A model generated the notes under the pieces. The model was not told the origin of the DNA. It did not search any database and saw only the letters and a program-made list of their open reading frames with translations. DNA of 64,000 nt from Ustulina deusta (taxonomy: Eukaryota > Ascomycota > Sordariomycetes > Xylariales > Xylariaceae): positions 1,488,001 through 1,552,000 of the forward strand of contig JAJNNX010000006.1 of assembly GCA_023159155.1 (NCBI GenBank), in the 5' to 3' direction. Positions 36,448-48,006 of the stretch are shown here, one piece after another. Numbering within the stretch: position 1 is the first letter of the stretch; each line of letters starts with the position of its first letter. A program made the position numbers and the translations under genes.

Positions 36448-38323
36448 TCAAGTAATTTGACTGTTGGGGAAAGAGGGCAGGACGCTGCCAGGTGCGCATT
36501 GGCCAGCTTCCATAGATTTCGGTACGCAGTTCCAAGAACAACCGCGTTTTAGCAACGGTATTGCGTTCTCGCCCGCATTCATGCTGAGGGGTTCCAATAT
36601 CACTGCCCCCCACCCGTTATGCTCTGTTTTCGATATGTCCCACCACTCGATCCATTGGGCGGTTGGTGTTGTAATCTGCCGCCCACACATGGAACACGGC
36701 AAGGTCCCTGAGTTGCCGTTTAAGGCGCTTTGTGCCGCAATGCGCTCAATGCTCCGTAACACACTTGACGGTGCCTGTGGAGGAAAGTAGGAAGCTAGAT
36801 CCCACTGCAATGCTCGTGTTAGTTGTGTTGTCACGATTGCAAGCGCCTGGGAAGGTTTCGGAGGCAGGTTGTAGTGCCACAAGGGACCGTTATATTCTTT
36901 GAGCGGAGAAAATAGAAGAGAAATGTCTGAGAATCACTTACTATCTGTGCAGCGCGAGACGCAGACTTTGACGCCAATTCAAATAACGACAACACGTGGC
37001 TTGGTTTGGAAGGGACGTCAGGTACTCGACCTTGAAGGTGAGGCTCAGAGCGCAGCGAAACATCCTCAGTTTGGAGAGTGACGGCTTGCCTTTCCTCAGA
37101 TCCTCTTGATTGGGCATGATCATCTGATTCTTCACAGGGCAAGTGGAATCTGGAAAGAACTGAGCCGCGGCTATCACTATACTGCACTGGTGATCGCGCA
37201 AGAAGAAGAATCTGCCATGCGCTCGAGGTCACAGGAGCAGTGATGTCTGCCTCTGAATGGTTATCTAATGACACAAATAATGTCGAACCTTTCTCTTTGA
37301 ATATTGGTATGCGTCTAGGAGGAAGAAGTGTGACTTCGCGCACAGCAGGTTTTGGACGACGGGGAAAACTCTCTGGCCGATGAAACGGGTTTGGATGAAT
37401 GTGCAACGACGATAATGCCGATGGAAATTCGAGAAGGCGAAGTAGTTCCCCAGGAAGGTAGCGAAGACGATTGAGAGAAAGATTGAGTTCTCGCAGATTT
37501 CGCAGCTTACCGATACTGGGGGGTAATTGTGAGATCTTGTTATTTCGGAGGCTCAAGTACGTTAGGTGTTCAAGATTGAATAAAGCACCCGGCGCACGTG
37601 TTAGCCTATTGTTAGATAGGTAAAGACCCAATTCAGGGTTGGTTTGTTCGAATGGTACGTCCTTATCAACCTCGGGGATAAGAGCAAGCTCGGCGAGGCG
37701 AGAGATAGGTCCATCAGGAATAATCGTGGCGCCGAGGGAGCTGTGTTCCCGTTAGTTTTTCCCTTGCTGCCTTATTGGTACGCATTTTGCTTCAATGGTG
37801 GGAGAATAACGTACGACAAATCGATATCTGGATTACCCTCTTCAATGGCTGTGTCAATTCTGTTGTACACGACTAGGTCCTCGGCAGCTCGGTATGAGAC
37901 AGGACGCGGGCTTTGCAACTGCGGAAGCTTCGATTCAAGCGGCAGTTCCATTTCCGTAGCAAACTCTTCGTCTGCATCTACCGAACCATCACTTCCCATC
38001 CATACACCAGAGTCCCATTGACGCTCAAATGTCCTTTTCGGCTTTGGCTTCGGCTCTACGGGTTCGCCGAACGTTGAGTCAGATGATGTTGGCATCTGCT
38101 GAAACCAAGAGCCAACGTAACGCTTCTTGCGATGGCGCCCATTGATATAGTTGTCGATGTGCGGATCATCGTCACTTGAAAATACGGCGGGGTCGCTGGA
38201 ATTGGACAAGAGAGGTTGCGGAGTGGCGCCATCACGGTGACGCTTTCGCGTGTTAGTGAAAGTCTGGGTATGGGAGTCCCATGACACTTTTGGAAGACTG
38301 GGCAGAGTTGGCTCTTCAGCCAT
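36448..38323 (-). CDS. Leucine-rich-repeat protein, conserved fungal
   Basis: Three exons: 38323-37815, 37740-36942 and 36804-36448, giving 554 residues; all phases close. The N terminal 170 residues are charged and low-complexity, with basic (GRHRKKRY, PKPKPKR) and acidic stretches. Around residues 215-300 lie LRRs of the LxxLxxLxLxxNxIxxLP type (LYLSNNRL, HLTYLSLRNNKISQLPPSIG, NLRELNLSLNRLRYLPGELL). The C terminus carries CSMCGR, QWIEWWDIS and LLKRGCSWNCVP, probably a small metal-binding module (two CxxC pairs); I recall the same arrangement in related uncharacterised fungal proteins. No membrane or signal segment. Function unknown; probably a nuclear or cytosolic scaffold. The position of the last intron is the least certain point. 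It lies in tandem behind the phosducin-like gene. Confidence 0.75.
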
Positions 38324-38792
38324 GGCTTGTATTATTGGCAATTGCTAATGAACTAACAACGCCAGCCGAATGAGTGGAAGAGCGGAGGAGAAGAGGTTTA
38401 TGATGTTCGCGCGTCGATTGCCTCCAGGAAGAGGACGCGTAGAGACTGGAGAACCCCACACTGACGTACGCGCTAGCTTTTTGGGAGAACTGTCGGTTGT
38501 GTGCCTAGGTAGGTGGGGAACAGCCCCCACTTTTGGAACCCAGCCTCGTGGCTAGATACCCAGGTACTTATTCTCGAGGTTGCCTGAGTCGTGGAATTGG
38601 CAATCCTCTAGACATTTCGTACTTGCGTGTCCCAACGCCGATGTCAATGCTTCGTGTAGTTACATAGGTATAGGTATGTTGACGATTCATACGAGGTACC
38701 GGTGACTCGGCGCCGATGATGCAAGAGTGTCGCTGAAGAAGTCGGTTGTGTCTGGGATCGAATTGTCTCAGCTCTGTCCATCTGGACCTCTT
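38324..38792. other. Gap between two minus-strand genes
   Basis: About 470 bp containing the promoter of the leucine-rich-repeat gene and the 3' end of the phosducin-like gene. No further feature is seen. Confidence 0.4.
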
Positions 38793-39633
38793 CTAATCCC
38801 AGTCATCATCGTCGTCGTCCACTGTTGCATGTCTAAGATTTCCACTCTTAACCCCCCTGGCCGCCCATTTATCCTCTTTAGCATCTTCTGCGTCTCTCTT
38901 TCTTTTAATCACTCTCATATCCTTTGCATCAACCGCACCGACCTCGACTATAAGGTCGTCGATCTGCATTATATTCGTCCGCACGCCGCCAATAGTCACC
39001 AGGGTAACAATCTGTTTGACAATGTCGCCATTCTTGTACACAAGAATAGTAGGGCAATTTCGGTCAGGGTAATTTTCGATCGCCTTGTCTGCTCGAATTT
39101 CACAAAACTTGATATCTCCATATTCTTTTGCTGCTTGACGCCAAAGCTCTGAGAGCACTCTTGACTCAATGTTTGTTCCCAGCGCAGATGTAAGATTGAC
39201 AAATACGGGTCCGCTGTTTGAGGCATCGGTAACCTCTCGGGCATAGTCAGGCTTTGATATCGGATACACGGACCCATGTATCGATTTCTTGGTGAGGTTG
39301 TTCAACTCCTGCATACGTTTTTGCCGATATTGCTCTAGAAACGCTTCGTCCTCCTCATCTTCAAGAGCATCGAGTTCGTCAAGATCTTTCCCTTCTAGTC
39401 TGTTCTCATGCGCTATTCGGCGGCCTTCGAGAATCGCCTCCTCGATCATGGGAGTAGGAGAAGGCGGCTTCTCAGGTATGATGCCGTGCTTACGGAGGAT
39501 ATCGTTCCTATAATTTAGATACATGTTAACAATTGAGCCGCGTAATGAGGAGAGTTCGGGCGTCGCACCATTCCGTGTCGGCGTTCGGATCATCAATGGG
39601 AACAGCGATCCTTTGTTCTGTTGGAGCTGCCAT
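38793..39633 (-). CDS. Phosducin-like protein (Plp2/PhLP2 type)
   Basis: Thioredoxin-fold co-chaperone of the CCT/TRiC chaperonin that assists folding of actin, tubulin and other substrates. Two exons, 39633-39569 and 39507-38793; the 61-nt intron joins ADTEW to NDILRKHGIIPEKPPSPTP, which is the typical N terminus, giving 259 residues. An acidic helical segment follows (DELDALEDEEDEAFLEQYRQ), then KPDYAREVTDAS and GPVFVNLTSA opening the thioredoxin-like domain. Near its end KAIENYPDRNCPTILVYKNG marks the conserved phosducin-like block. The C terminus is a run of aspartates ending DDWD. No CxxC redox pair, as expected for this family. It is divergent from the ribosomal protein gene across 661 bp. 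Confidence 0.92.
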
Positions 39634-40294
39634 GCTGCTTGAGGCTGGGTATTCAGAACGGATTCGGTTTACGACAGGGTGAAGAAGGAGTGAGGAGTTA
39701 ACAGGGAGCGTTACGATGACGATCTTATAAAGACGATGTCGACGTCGCTTTCGAAAATTTAATGCTGTTGCCTTAAGGCTAGGCGCGCCGCAATGCTTGC
39801 GTGTACGCTATACCAAGAATTGGCAGATATTACTCGGCATAGGTTTGTCGAGGTCATATACAACGTACCTACACGTAGTAGGCACCCCTCACTTGAAACC
39901 ATGATGGCTGGGTCAGCCCCGCTAACCCAGCTGGCATTATGAATGGCAGCTGGTGATACAATCCTCCCCAGCTCAGACCGGGTCACCTGGGAAAAGTGGG
40001 CAAGAAAAGCCCTAGCCCTCCCTTTCGCTAAGCCTATTTGGTCCACACCAGAAGAAAAGCGATTGTAGCGCTCTTTGCCACTTATGGATCCACCAGGCAA
40101 TACCCGCCAACCAAAATCGTCGCTCACTGGGGATTTCGCAAGAGGAACTTTCTTCACACACAGACCGGCTCCCCCTCACTGTCAATCATCTATTGCAAGC
40201 ACAAAATCTGCACTCGATCTAATCAGATTTCCGTCTGCCAACATTACGCTTGCCAATCGATCCATCAAGACAAACTTTTTGACAATCAGACAAG
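39634..40294. promoter_or_regulatory. Divergent intergenic region between Plp2-like and eS27 genes
   Basis: The two start codons face away from each other across 661 bp, so both promoters lie here. Frames in this stretch do not resemble proteins. No specific binding site is claimed. Confidence 0.5.
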
Positions 40295-40873
40295 ATGGTA
40301 AGTTGAAAGCGACTGCTTCATTGTTGGACTTCCGGCTTCCCGATGAGATGCACGATAATGGATCACGAGCGTTGCTCTCACATCACGATCGATTCTCTCC
40401 ACCAATATTCGATACCCCCCAACAAAGACATATCACGGAATGATTTACATACCAATGCTACCTCGATGCTGCTTCGATCTCTGAGTTGGATGGAATCTCT
40501 GGCGGATGATGGATTTTGCGAGGCTGTTGTTGCAGGAAGACTCGGGTGCTGACAATTTTATTTTGGCAGGTTCTCGCCGTTGACCTTCTCAACCCTACCC
40601 CGGCCGCTGAGGCTAAGAAGCACAAGCTCAAGGTATGCGTTGAAATTTCTTGGCCCATTAATAGAACAGCATACCTAACAAACCCGCCAGACCCTGGTAC
40701 CTGCCCCCCGGTCCTTCTTCATGGACGTCAAGTGCCCTGGTTGCTTCACCATCACCACCGTCTTCTCGCACGCTCAGACCGTCGTCATCTGCCAGGGCTG
40801 CACTACCGTTTTGTGCCAGCCTACCGGTGGTAAAGCGAGATTAACCGAGGGGTGCTCGTTCCGCAGAAAGTAG
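40295..40873 (+). CDS. 40S ribosomal protein eS27
   Basis: Zinc-binding small-subunit ribosomal protein. Three exons: 40295-40297 (only the ATG), 40570-40632 and 40691-40873, giving 82 residues, the usual size. The 272-nt first intron directly follows the start codon, a layout seen in fungal ribosomal protein genes. The protein begins [20 protein letters not shown], contains [17 protein letters not shown], and has the four zinc ligands Cys37, Cys40, Cys56 and Cys59 (CPGC and CQGC). It ends [10 protein letters not shown]. Nothing odd is seen. Confidence 0.97.
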
Positions 40874-42581
40874 AGGCATCATGTTGTTCTATTCTCATTC
40901 TTAGGGCATTGGTCACGACTTGACGGTACAGTTCGGATATCTGCAAAGCTTCTCTCGGTGGCATGGGGCGCATAGAAAATTGGGCATCAACCTTCCGAAT
41001 ACACGCACTTCTCGACATCTGACGATCCACATCTACGTCATTGCAGATAGACGACGGATACCAAAAAGTACTCCAATACAAAAGGGGCGTTTGGGGTCCT
41101 GATATCTTGCATCGTCTTTTCCTGCAACTGTTTCTTCTCTTGTTGTGTAACCTGAGACCATCATTTACATCGATCTGGTGGTGGTTCTGCATGGGTGGAT
41201 AGCCGGAAACGGCTTTCCATATGAGCGTTCTTGGGATTTGCCTGTATTGGGCAGATCCCTGGAATGTGAGGACGTGGAACGCCGATTGAGGATTGCTATA
41301 CCCAGATGCAGTGGTCCCTGTGTTAATTTCACTGCTCTAGGCAAATTTATGGAGTTCCACGGATATCTTAACCCTTGCTTCTGGTGCCTTAATCCTGTAT
41401 GAACCTATGACGCTAGCCTTGTGAATGTATATATGCCAAATGCTTGGATGTGCCTCTGTAAATGCCCACACTAGGCTGCGTTACCTTTCTCTTTATTTAT
41501 TCCATTTCCAGCAAACTCAATATCATACTTTTTATATCGCTACAGGTCTTAAAATAGATTTCGTTCTAGCTAGCCACTTGGAGACATATGTATGAATGTT
41601 CCTAGCACCGGAGGTAAAGTGTTATTCTGAGATAATTGCAGTCATGTTTAGATATCTAAACCAACCCCCTTCCTAAAAGGTTGCAATATTAAGAATCATA
41701 CTGCCCAAGAAACGATAAAATACCTATCTATTGTTGCATAGCTACTTTAATTTCAATTGTTACCGGGTTATATCCCCTGATCTGGTCTGCGCCTTTGATC
41801 TACCTCAAGATGCCGTGTAGGTATCTAACCAAGAGTTGCTGCCCAAGGGAAAGCCATGCTCAATCCATTGCCGCTAAGGGAGGCAGGTGTGATGTGATCT
41901 GCCCTCTTATCCGCATCATGTATAAATTTCATCTAGCTTCCCGGTAGTACAGGTAGGTTACCTTAGCAGGTACTAGGTAGTACTAGGTAAGTACCTACCT
42001 AGGTACTACGTAGTTCAACCTTGAAGTTGCAGTAGGTTAGGTAATCTAGTAGCGGTATAATTTCAGCACGAGCCACTGTGGCCTCGGCTTAATAGCAGCA
42101 ACGCGTAAAAACGCGTTTAGACCAAACGCGCAGGTACTTATGCTGCAATCAATTAACCATTCAATGCGCTGGACGTCCCCCCACCTTACTGTACCTTGAT
42201 CACATCAGCCTTTATTCAAGCAGAACATTCTACAACCCAGCCTCCTCCATGCGTCACCTTCATTTCGTCATTCACTCCCAATTGGATTATCCTGCCCCAG
42301 ACTGAACCCGTGTCTCCCTGCACGCAGTATAGTAGAGACTGAGAACCTGATCCTGGTCGGGAAATTAAAGTGGCAGTGCTTCCGTCAACTTGGAACCGAC
42401 AAAGCCCCTGGTGCTGCCCGCCAAGCCCATTTTCAGCAGCGCCATCTGCGTCACGCTGCGGAGGGATACAACACAGCCTGGTTACAGCTGGGGCATCTGA
42501 TCAATTGCTTGACACTATCCGCACGCGGCCAATCTTTCCGAAACACGTCGTCGACTCTCTCCATCCTATGCTTTAATACCA
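40874..42581. other. Intergenic region with CTAGGTA repeats
   Basis: No gene supported. At about 41945-42010 there is another cluster of TACCTAGGTA-type words. The right end should hold the promoter and 5' leader of the RNR-regulator gene. Confidence 0.4.
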
Positions 42582-43478
42582 ATGTCGGCCCCCCGAACAA
42601 AGCGACAGTTTGCCGGCGCAGCCAGTGACCCCGCGCAACGGCAGATTACCTCCTTCTTCAGCTCCGGCACGAGCACGGCGACCTCTTCCTCTCCCAACAG
42701 CAACTGCATCAGTTACGCATCATCCTTACCGCCAATAACACAACGCCCCGAGAGCGCACAAAGTCTTCCCGCATCTGTCCAGGCAAACTTGCTCTCGGTG
42801 GGCATGCGCATACGCAAGTCCGTGCCCGAGGGATACAAAACGGCAAATTGCAACGCCTTCGCATTGTGGGACGAAAGCGACACAGATCCCGTCCCGGCAA
42901 TGGGTGAGGGCCAGCGATCGCGCGCAAACGCGTTCTCCTCGCCGCGGGAGCTACTCCCCTTCTGCGGCATTCACAAAGTCGGAGGGTTAGACACACAACC
43001 AGAAGCCCACCGTCCCATACCATCTATACCCAGCATGCGTGCAGGCGTTTCGGCGACGCCACCCTACCAACCGAGTTTCAATGTCAACGGCCCAGGAATA
43101 GCCGACGACGATGTGCCGGGACTGACAAGCAGTCAAGGGTCTATCGAGTCGAATTCTTCCGACGTAGCACTGCCGGTCGGGGTCTCCGGGGTACGGTCTC
43201 GGAAGCGGTTCTTCGTCGAGGACGAGGAAGACGAAACCTCTGGACAGCTAAACCTATGGCGGTGTAACCACGACATTTTTAACCTAGCACCGGTGAGCCG
43301 GAACAATGGTCGAGCGATGGCAGTGCCGCGCAAAGGAAGGCTACGAGCCAAGTTCTCGGGTACAGCGACAGCCATGTCCGGTGCTGGGCAAGAGAACCTG
43401 ATGGTCATCGATAGCGATTTCGAGGAGGCTGAATTCTTGGACCGCGGAACGTGGGAAGTGAACATGGACGATGCTTAA
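42582..43478 (+). CDS. Spd1/Dif1-like ribonucleotide reductase regulator with PIP box
   Basis: A single-exon protein of 298 residues, mostly disordered. It resembles the Spd1/Dif1/Sml1-type inhibitors and import factors of ribonucleotide reductase, which limit dNTP supply. The N terminus KRQFAGAASDPAQRQITSFF contains a PCNA-interacting (PIP) box: Q19-x-x-I22-x-x-F25-F26. Residues 70-90 hold the family-like block LLSVGMRIRKSVPEGYKT followed by FALWDE. The rest is Ser/Pro-rich, with acidic patches (FFVEDEEDET, VIDSDFEEAEF) and a conserved-looking WEVNMDDA end. Binding to PCNA and replication-coupled destruction are inferred from the motif; the TD and +4 basic residues of a strict CRL4-Cdt2 degron are not present. 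The assignment rests on motif memory, not on a search. Confidence 0.65.
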   Translation: MSAPRTKRQFAGAASDPAQRQITSFFSSGTSTATSSSPNSNCISYASSLPPITQRPESAQSLPASVQANLLSVGMRIRKSVPEGYKTANCNAFALWDESDTDPVPAMGEGQRSRANAFSSPRELLPFCGIHKVGGLDTQPEAHRPIPSIPSMRAGVSATPPYQPSFNVNGPGIADDDVPGLTSSQGSIESNSSDVALPVGVSGVRSRKRFFVEDEEDETSGQLNLWRCNHDIFNLAPVSRNNGRAMAVPRKGRLRAKFSGTATAMSGAGQENLMVIDSDFEEAEFLDRGTWEVNMDDA

Positions 43479-44160
43479 TACCCTCCTCCCCTATTAATAG
43501 CGCTCACGGAGGGGTTGCAAGGACTGTCTTGTATAGTACAGGGAGGGGGGGTCAGGGCGGCGGAAGGCTCGGGATATCCAGGACATAGAGGGGGGATTTT
43601 GTATAAGTATCCAAGGCGCTGATCCGACTGGTCTATTATTGGCATGATGATTTTAACGACATGTAGTATGGAGGGCGTTCTGGGTGTCGGAAACACCCCC
43701 CGGTGGGCAGATATCTTCTGGGTCAGAATGCTTGCTCCCATTTATACCCTTGGAGTTGATCCAAGGGCGGCGGACTCTCAAACAAACACTTGCATTGTTC
43801 AAAGCTGTGGGATAGGTCCCCAGAACCTTGAACTACAGATCAGCAATATATTGCATGACAGATGATTATTTATTCATCGATGTCTATACAAGGCATTTCC
43901 TCTAGGAGGTCTAGGCTGCAATTTACCATCTACCACATATCATTGGTCGTCCTACCTACGTGTCTCACACCCCTGCTCAGAGGGCAATGCAATAAGCATT
44001 ACATGTATGTATGTGCGAAGTGAACCAGAAACTGTTACCATCAAAAAAATGTATGATACGGTTACTCACCCAGGCATATCCAGGCTGTCGATTTCCAGAC
44101 TTGCTTGTTTCGAGGAATATCGAAAAATTGGCAAAATCCAGTGGCGCGCCTACCGCTCGC
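43479..44160. other. Convergent 3' gap
   Basis: The RNR-regulator gene and the Gemin2-like gene converge on this stretch of about 680 bp. It should contain both 3' untranslated regions. No other feature. Confidence 0.4.
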
Positions 44161-45930
44161 TTACTCAAACTGGAGACCGCCGAAGGGATCCCGAAATTCG
44201 AGGAGATCTCGCTGCCCGTAGAATTCGCCGGCCACGGTAAGAATCATATTGAGTGTGGCGCGTTCGTTGACCTTGGCACGGTCCAGTTCTTGATAGTGTT
44301 CATACTCTCCGTCTTCTTCACTTTCATCTGCCCTGCACTCTGATGTCGTATGTGCTGCTTGTTCCTCAATCGGAGTTGACTGGGCGATAGGTATTACAGG
44401 GGCAGAAATATCATCATCATCTTCAACTTCACCGTCCTCGATAGTGTCATTGAGTCGTGCCAGAAGTCGGGCCTTTGCCGTCTCAATGTCAGCTACGGAA
44501 TCTGAACGTGGTGGAGGGGATTCATCTGTTACTTCTCCGTCCTCCAAGTCGGAATCCAGCTGCATCTCTACGTCTGAAGCGTCATCAGGGCTTGGTACTT
44601 GCGGGCGAGTATTGTCGGCTTCGTGGTTTATATTCGTCGAACCATGGGGAGCCTGATCGGCGCGGTTACATAATATCGACGCGTTAGAGTTCAGAGTACA
44701 TTCGACGTCCGCCCCCGTGTCCTCCGGAGTAGGTGCGTTGGCAATATCGATAGGAAGATCTTGACTAAGAACGTCGTCAAAGCAGGCATCGACATCAACA
44801 CCGACCTCGTATTCATCTTGGTCTCCGGGGCTGCTGCCATCGACATCGTAATGTTCCCGGAGCACTTCGAGTTCCGCCAACGAGACCACCAGCAGGACAG
44901 CTCTCTTCCCTAGTTCGCGAATATAGCCGACCTCCATATAGTCGAGTTCGCCCCCATCCGGTAGCCGTGCGAGCAGCGCCCAGATCCAACGGCTGGTGCG
45001 CTCGCGCAACTGTGTTCTCTTTCGAAGGAACTTGCAAGTAAGGAGAACGCGCAATAGGCGGAAGATGCTGTCCTTGTGCATGGCGGCGATCTGCGCGGGA
45101 AGGGGATCTGTTGCTCTAAGACGAGCCTCCCACTTCTGAAAGGTATCAACCCCACGCCTCCATTCGCCGACCTCAGTTGGATGCGTTGCGGGCAGAGCAC
45201 GAAGGGCGCTATCCGGTGGATGGGTCTGGAGGAGTTTGCGAAGCGCGACGTACCGGCTTGTAATTGAGGCGAAGTAAGCATCTCGTATTTCATCAACGCT
45301 GCTATTACGCGGTCGATCGTCGGCCGATCCCGATGCGTCGGTGTCGTTACCGTTCTCTGATTTAGCCGCGTGTTGTTCATCCCCGTCACGGTCTTGGTCG
45401 TAGCATTCTTCGTCTTCCCCGCCCTCCGGGTACGCTACGTATGCACCATCCTGATAATATCCTCGAAAGTCGCCAACGCCGTCCTCGTATATCGTTCGGT
45501 CGGCCTGTTGCTCGTCGCCGTCTCCGCTGCTTCTCCCCGAGACTTGAGGGGGGAGAGAAGGTCCAGCTTTCTTGGCGACGAGCACATGCGGTATTGTGGA
45601 TGCTTGGGTTCTGTACTCACCACATCAGCCAAATCAACGTCTCCCTCCTTCTGCCGCAACTGAGGAAATGTATTTAGCCTCGAGAGTCCAAACCGGAATG
45701 CGGACTAGGCAGGCGGGAATATCTTACCTGACAGATCTCAGATATGCCAAAGCTTCAGAATCGTCTTCACAGTCCAGGTCACTATCGCCCGCCGGCGCAG
45801 TTGTTGCGCTTCCCAAGTCGCCAAACGCGCCGCGTTGGCCTGACGTCGGGTCGGTTCGCGAGGTCCTATGACGCTTATTCTTTGGCGCTTTCAACTCGGT
45901 CTCGTCCTCTGCCGTCCGCTTCGAGGCCAT
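44161..45930 (-). CDS. Gemin2/SIP1-like protein (spliceosomal snRNP assembly)
   Basis: Probable fungal relative of Gemin2/SIP1, which helps load Sm proteins on snRNAs. Two exons, 45930-45728 and 45610-44161; the intron joins EALAYLRSVR to TQASTIPHVLVAKK, giving 550 residues. After a basic start (KNKRHR) and the YLRSVR/IPHVLVA block comes an acidic linker, then DAYFASITSRYVALRKLLQT and the helical core ending SRWIWALLARLPDGGELDYM, with VGYIRELGKRAVLLVVSLAE. The last 200 residues are acidic and low-complexity (LEDGEV, IEDGEVEDDDD), longer than I would expect. A second open piece between the exons (DVDLADVV) was rejected because its phase does not fit. Assignment is by motif resemblance. Confidence 0.65.
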
Positions 45931-48006
45931 GTTGAGGCCGGAGAGAACCCTTTGTTATTGGTATTGAAAGAGGATAACAGGCTTGGCCAAATTAAATTCT
46001 AAGATACTTGGTTGATTGTTTGGTTTGAGCTGGAGCGGGCTGCAGAGGGCATCGCTCAGCCAGGCAGCACCTGAGGATTCTTATCTTATCGAATAGGTGT
46101 CGTATACAGGAATAAGTATGCATTTAACAGTGGGTTCGCCAAACCCCCCTGACATCACATGTTAAGTAAAGTACCCGGGGCACTTCCTCGACCAACATAT
46201 CTTGACATTTCCCAGCACTAGATTATGATATATCTACGATCGACTCGCTCGTCTCTCAGGCTACATCTCATCTAAGCTATGATGAACCCAGAGTATCTGA
46301 AGACTCTGGCGTTTTATTACAGTGTTCCACCGGCAGACTTCAGATATATCTGCTTTCCTGCGAGTTCGTGTATTAACAGATAGCCAGGCGAGCGTGTTAG
46401 TAGTCCCCCAACTCTCGCGATTCGAGTTCGTATATCCCTTTCCGGAGCCTCCAGATGCTATTACAAGGACCCCAACAGCATCGCTTTCACCCACGGAAGT
46501 CTATGCTAATTACGACACATTCTTTGCGTCGTCACAGGAGGCTTTGAAGTCATGTGATGGCTCGTGAGAGGCACGATATCAGGAGGATCTCCAGGCACGA
46601 CCAGCAAAAAACTCGTATACCAGAACATTACCACTGGCGGAAAGCCGATGAGGCAACTCATCAAATCCACAAATACATTCCGATTGGTAGGTAAATGTAT
46701 TAGACGGCTTACGGTGCTCGTAAATGTGTGGGTACCCACTCAGCTTGAATAGGTATCTAGTCGAAAGTGAACATTGAGAATCTCGGCCGCCCTCGATATC
46801 CGTCAAGGCCTACGTTGGGAACAACTATGACTTTCACCTACCTCTTCGTCATCGCGGATCGGAGCTGCCTAAAGCCAAACGGGAGACAATAATCTCATTA
46901 TCCTGTCAGCAGGGTGATCGACGTCCTTACTGAAAACATTCGTCAACGAAGCACAAATACGAGGTTGCGAATCACGATGTGATTCCCGCCTCGCGTAAGC
47001 CAGTCCCCGAGTTGACCCTGTTTCTCAACTCGATCTAACCACCCACCTATACTACATTGGTATTTCCATCCAATATCGGGGCCTTGGCCTTAAAGACTAC
47101 ATCAGGAGACGCAATTTGACATACCGTGGTCTCGGGTTTTCCGCAGATGATTTCTTCGTCGTCATCAGCTGTCGTTCATGGAAGCTAAGCGGGAATAGGC
47201 GTCACCAGCAAATTGGGGTTCCCGGAAAAGTCTCAGCTTAACTGGCCGATCACGCTATTGGATAGACTGTGGCTGTGCCGAAAAAAGGAACACCTATACG
47301 GTAAGGGTTGCATCAACCGCCACCCATGATCGTACCGCCACTCAACCGAGCTCGAGCGAGATATCGCCTCTCAAGAAAACTCATTATAAAGTTAAATATA
47401 GAGATATTTAGATAATCCTTGGCAAATCATTGGCTGGGATGTAATCGTCGCCCTCTCATATATGGCATGATCCTCGAATGGGGAACCTGACAACAGGTGT
47501 CCTAAAGGTCTCTTATAACCTTACCAAGGAATGACCGGTGAAATATGCAGGGGCTACAAGCATATTTGAGAGGCATTGATAGCGCTACAATATCACACCG
47601 CATAATGAAACGTACCATGTCGTTGGGGATGTAATTGAATGTCCCGGAGGCAACTGGTTCGCCCACGCAAACCAATATAATGCACCACTACCTCAGCCGA
47701 TCATCACGAGTTTCATAACATACTTTCTCTATGCGTCAAGTAGACTTGCATATACTTCATTACATATGGTATCACAGACTAAGCACCACAGACCCTTCTC
47801 AACGATCCATTCCATGTTTCTCCATTTTCCAAGTTTCTGCCAGCAAAACACAACATTCGTCTCCCTAACTACTATGACATCCCCAAAAGGGAACCACAAG
47901 GGTTAGACTTGAGCGTAAGATGGAAGAGCGAAAACCTGTTCGATGTCCAATATGGATGGATTTCTCAAGCCAAACCGTCGAACGTGTACTCTTCCTCATA
48001 TTATCC
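45931..48006. other. Gene-poor interval
   Basis: About 2.1 kb. A frame starting at 46322 (and a neighbouring frame 46279-46380 reading YYSVPPADFRYICFP) looks faintly coding but cannot be joined to anything recognisable; it may be a decayed gene. Nothing else is supported. Confidence 0.35.

Noticed and set aside
36850..36900. Coding-looking stretch LWHYNLPPKPSQ between exons 2 and 3 of the LRR gene
   Set aside because: Wrong phase after the GTAAGT donor; the CTAAC branch-like site and GCAG at 36805 give a better join.
45616..45659. Candidate middle exon in the Gemin2-like gene (DVDLADVV)
   Set aside because: Its phase does not fit the first exon, while direct splicing to 45610 gives the family-like RSVRTQASTIPHVL.
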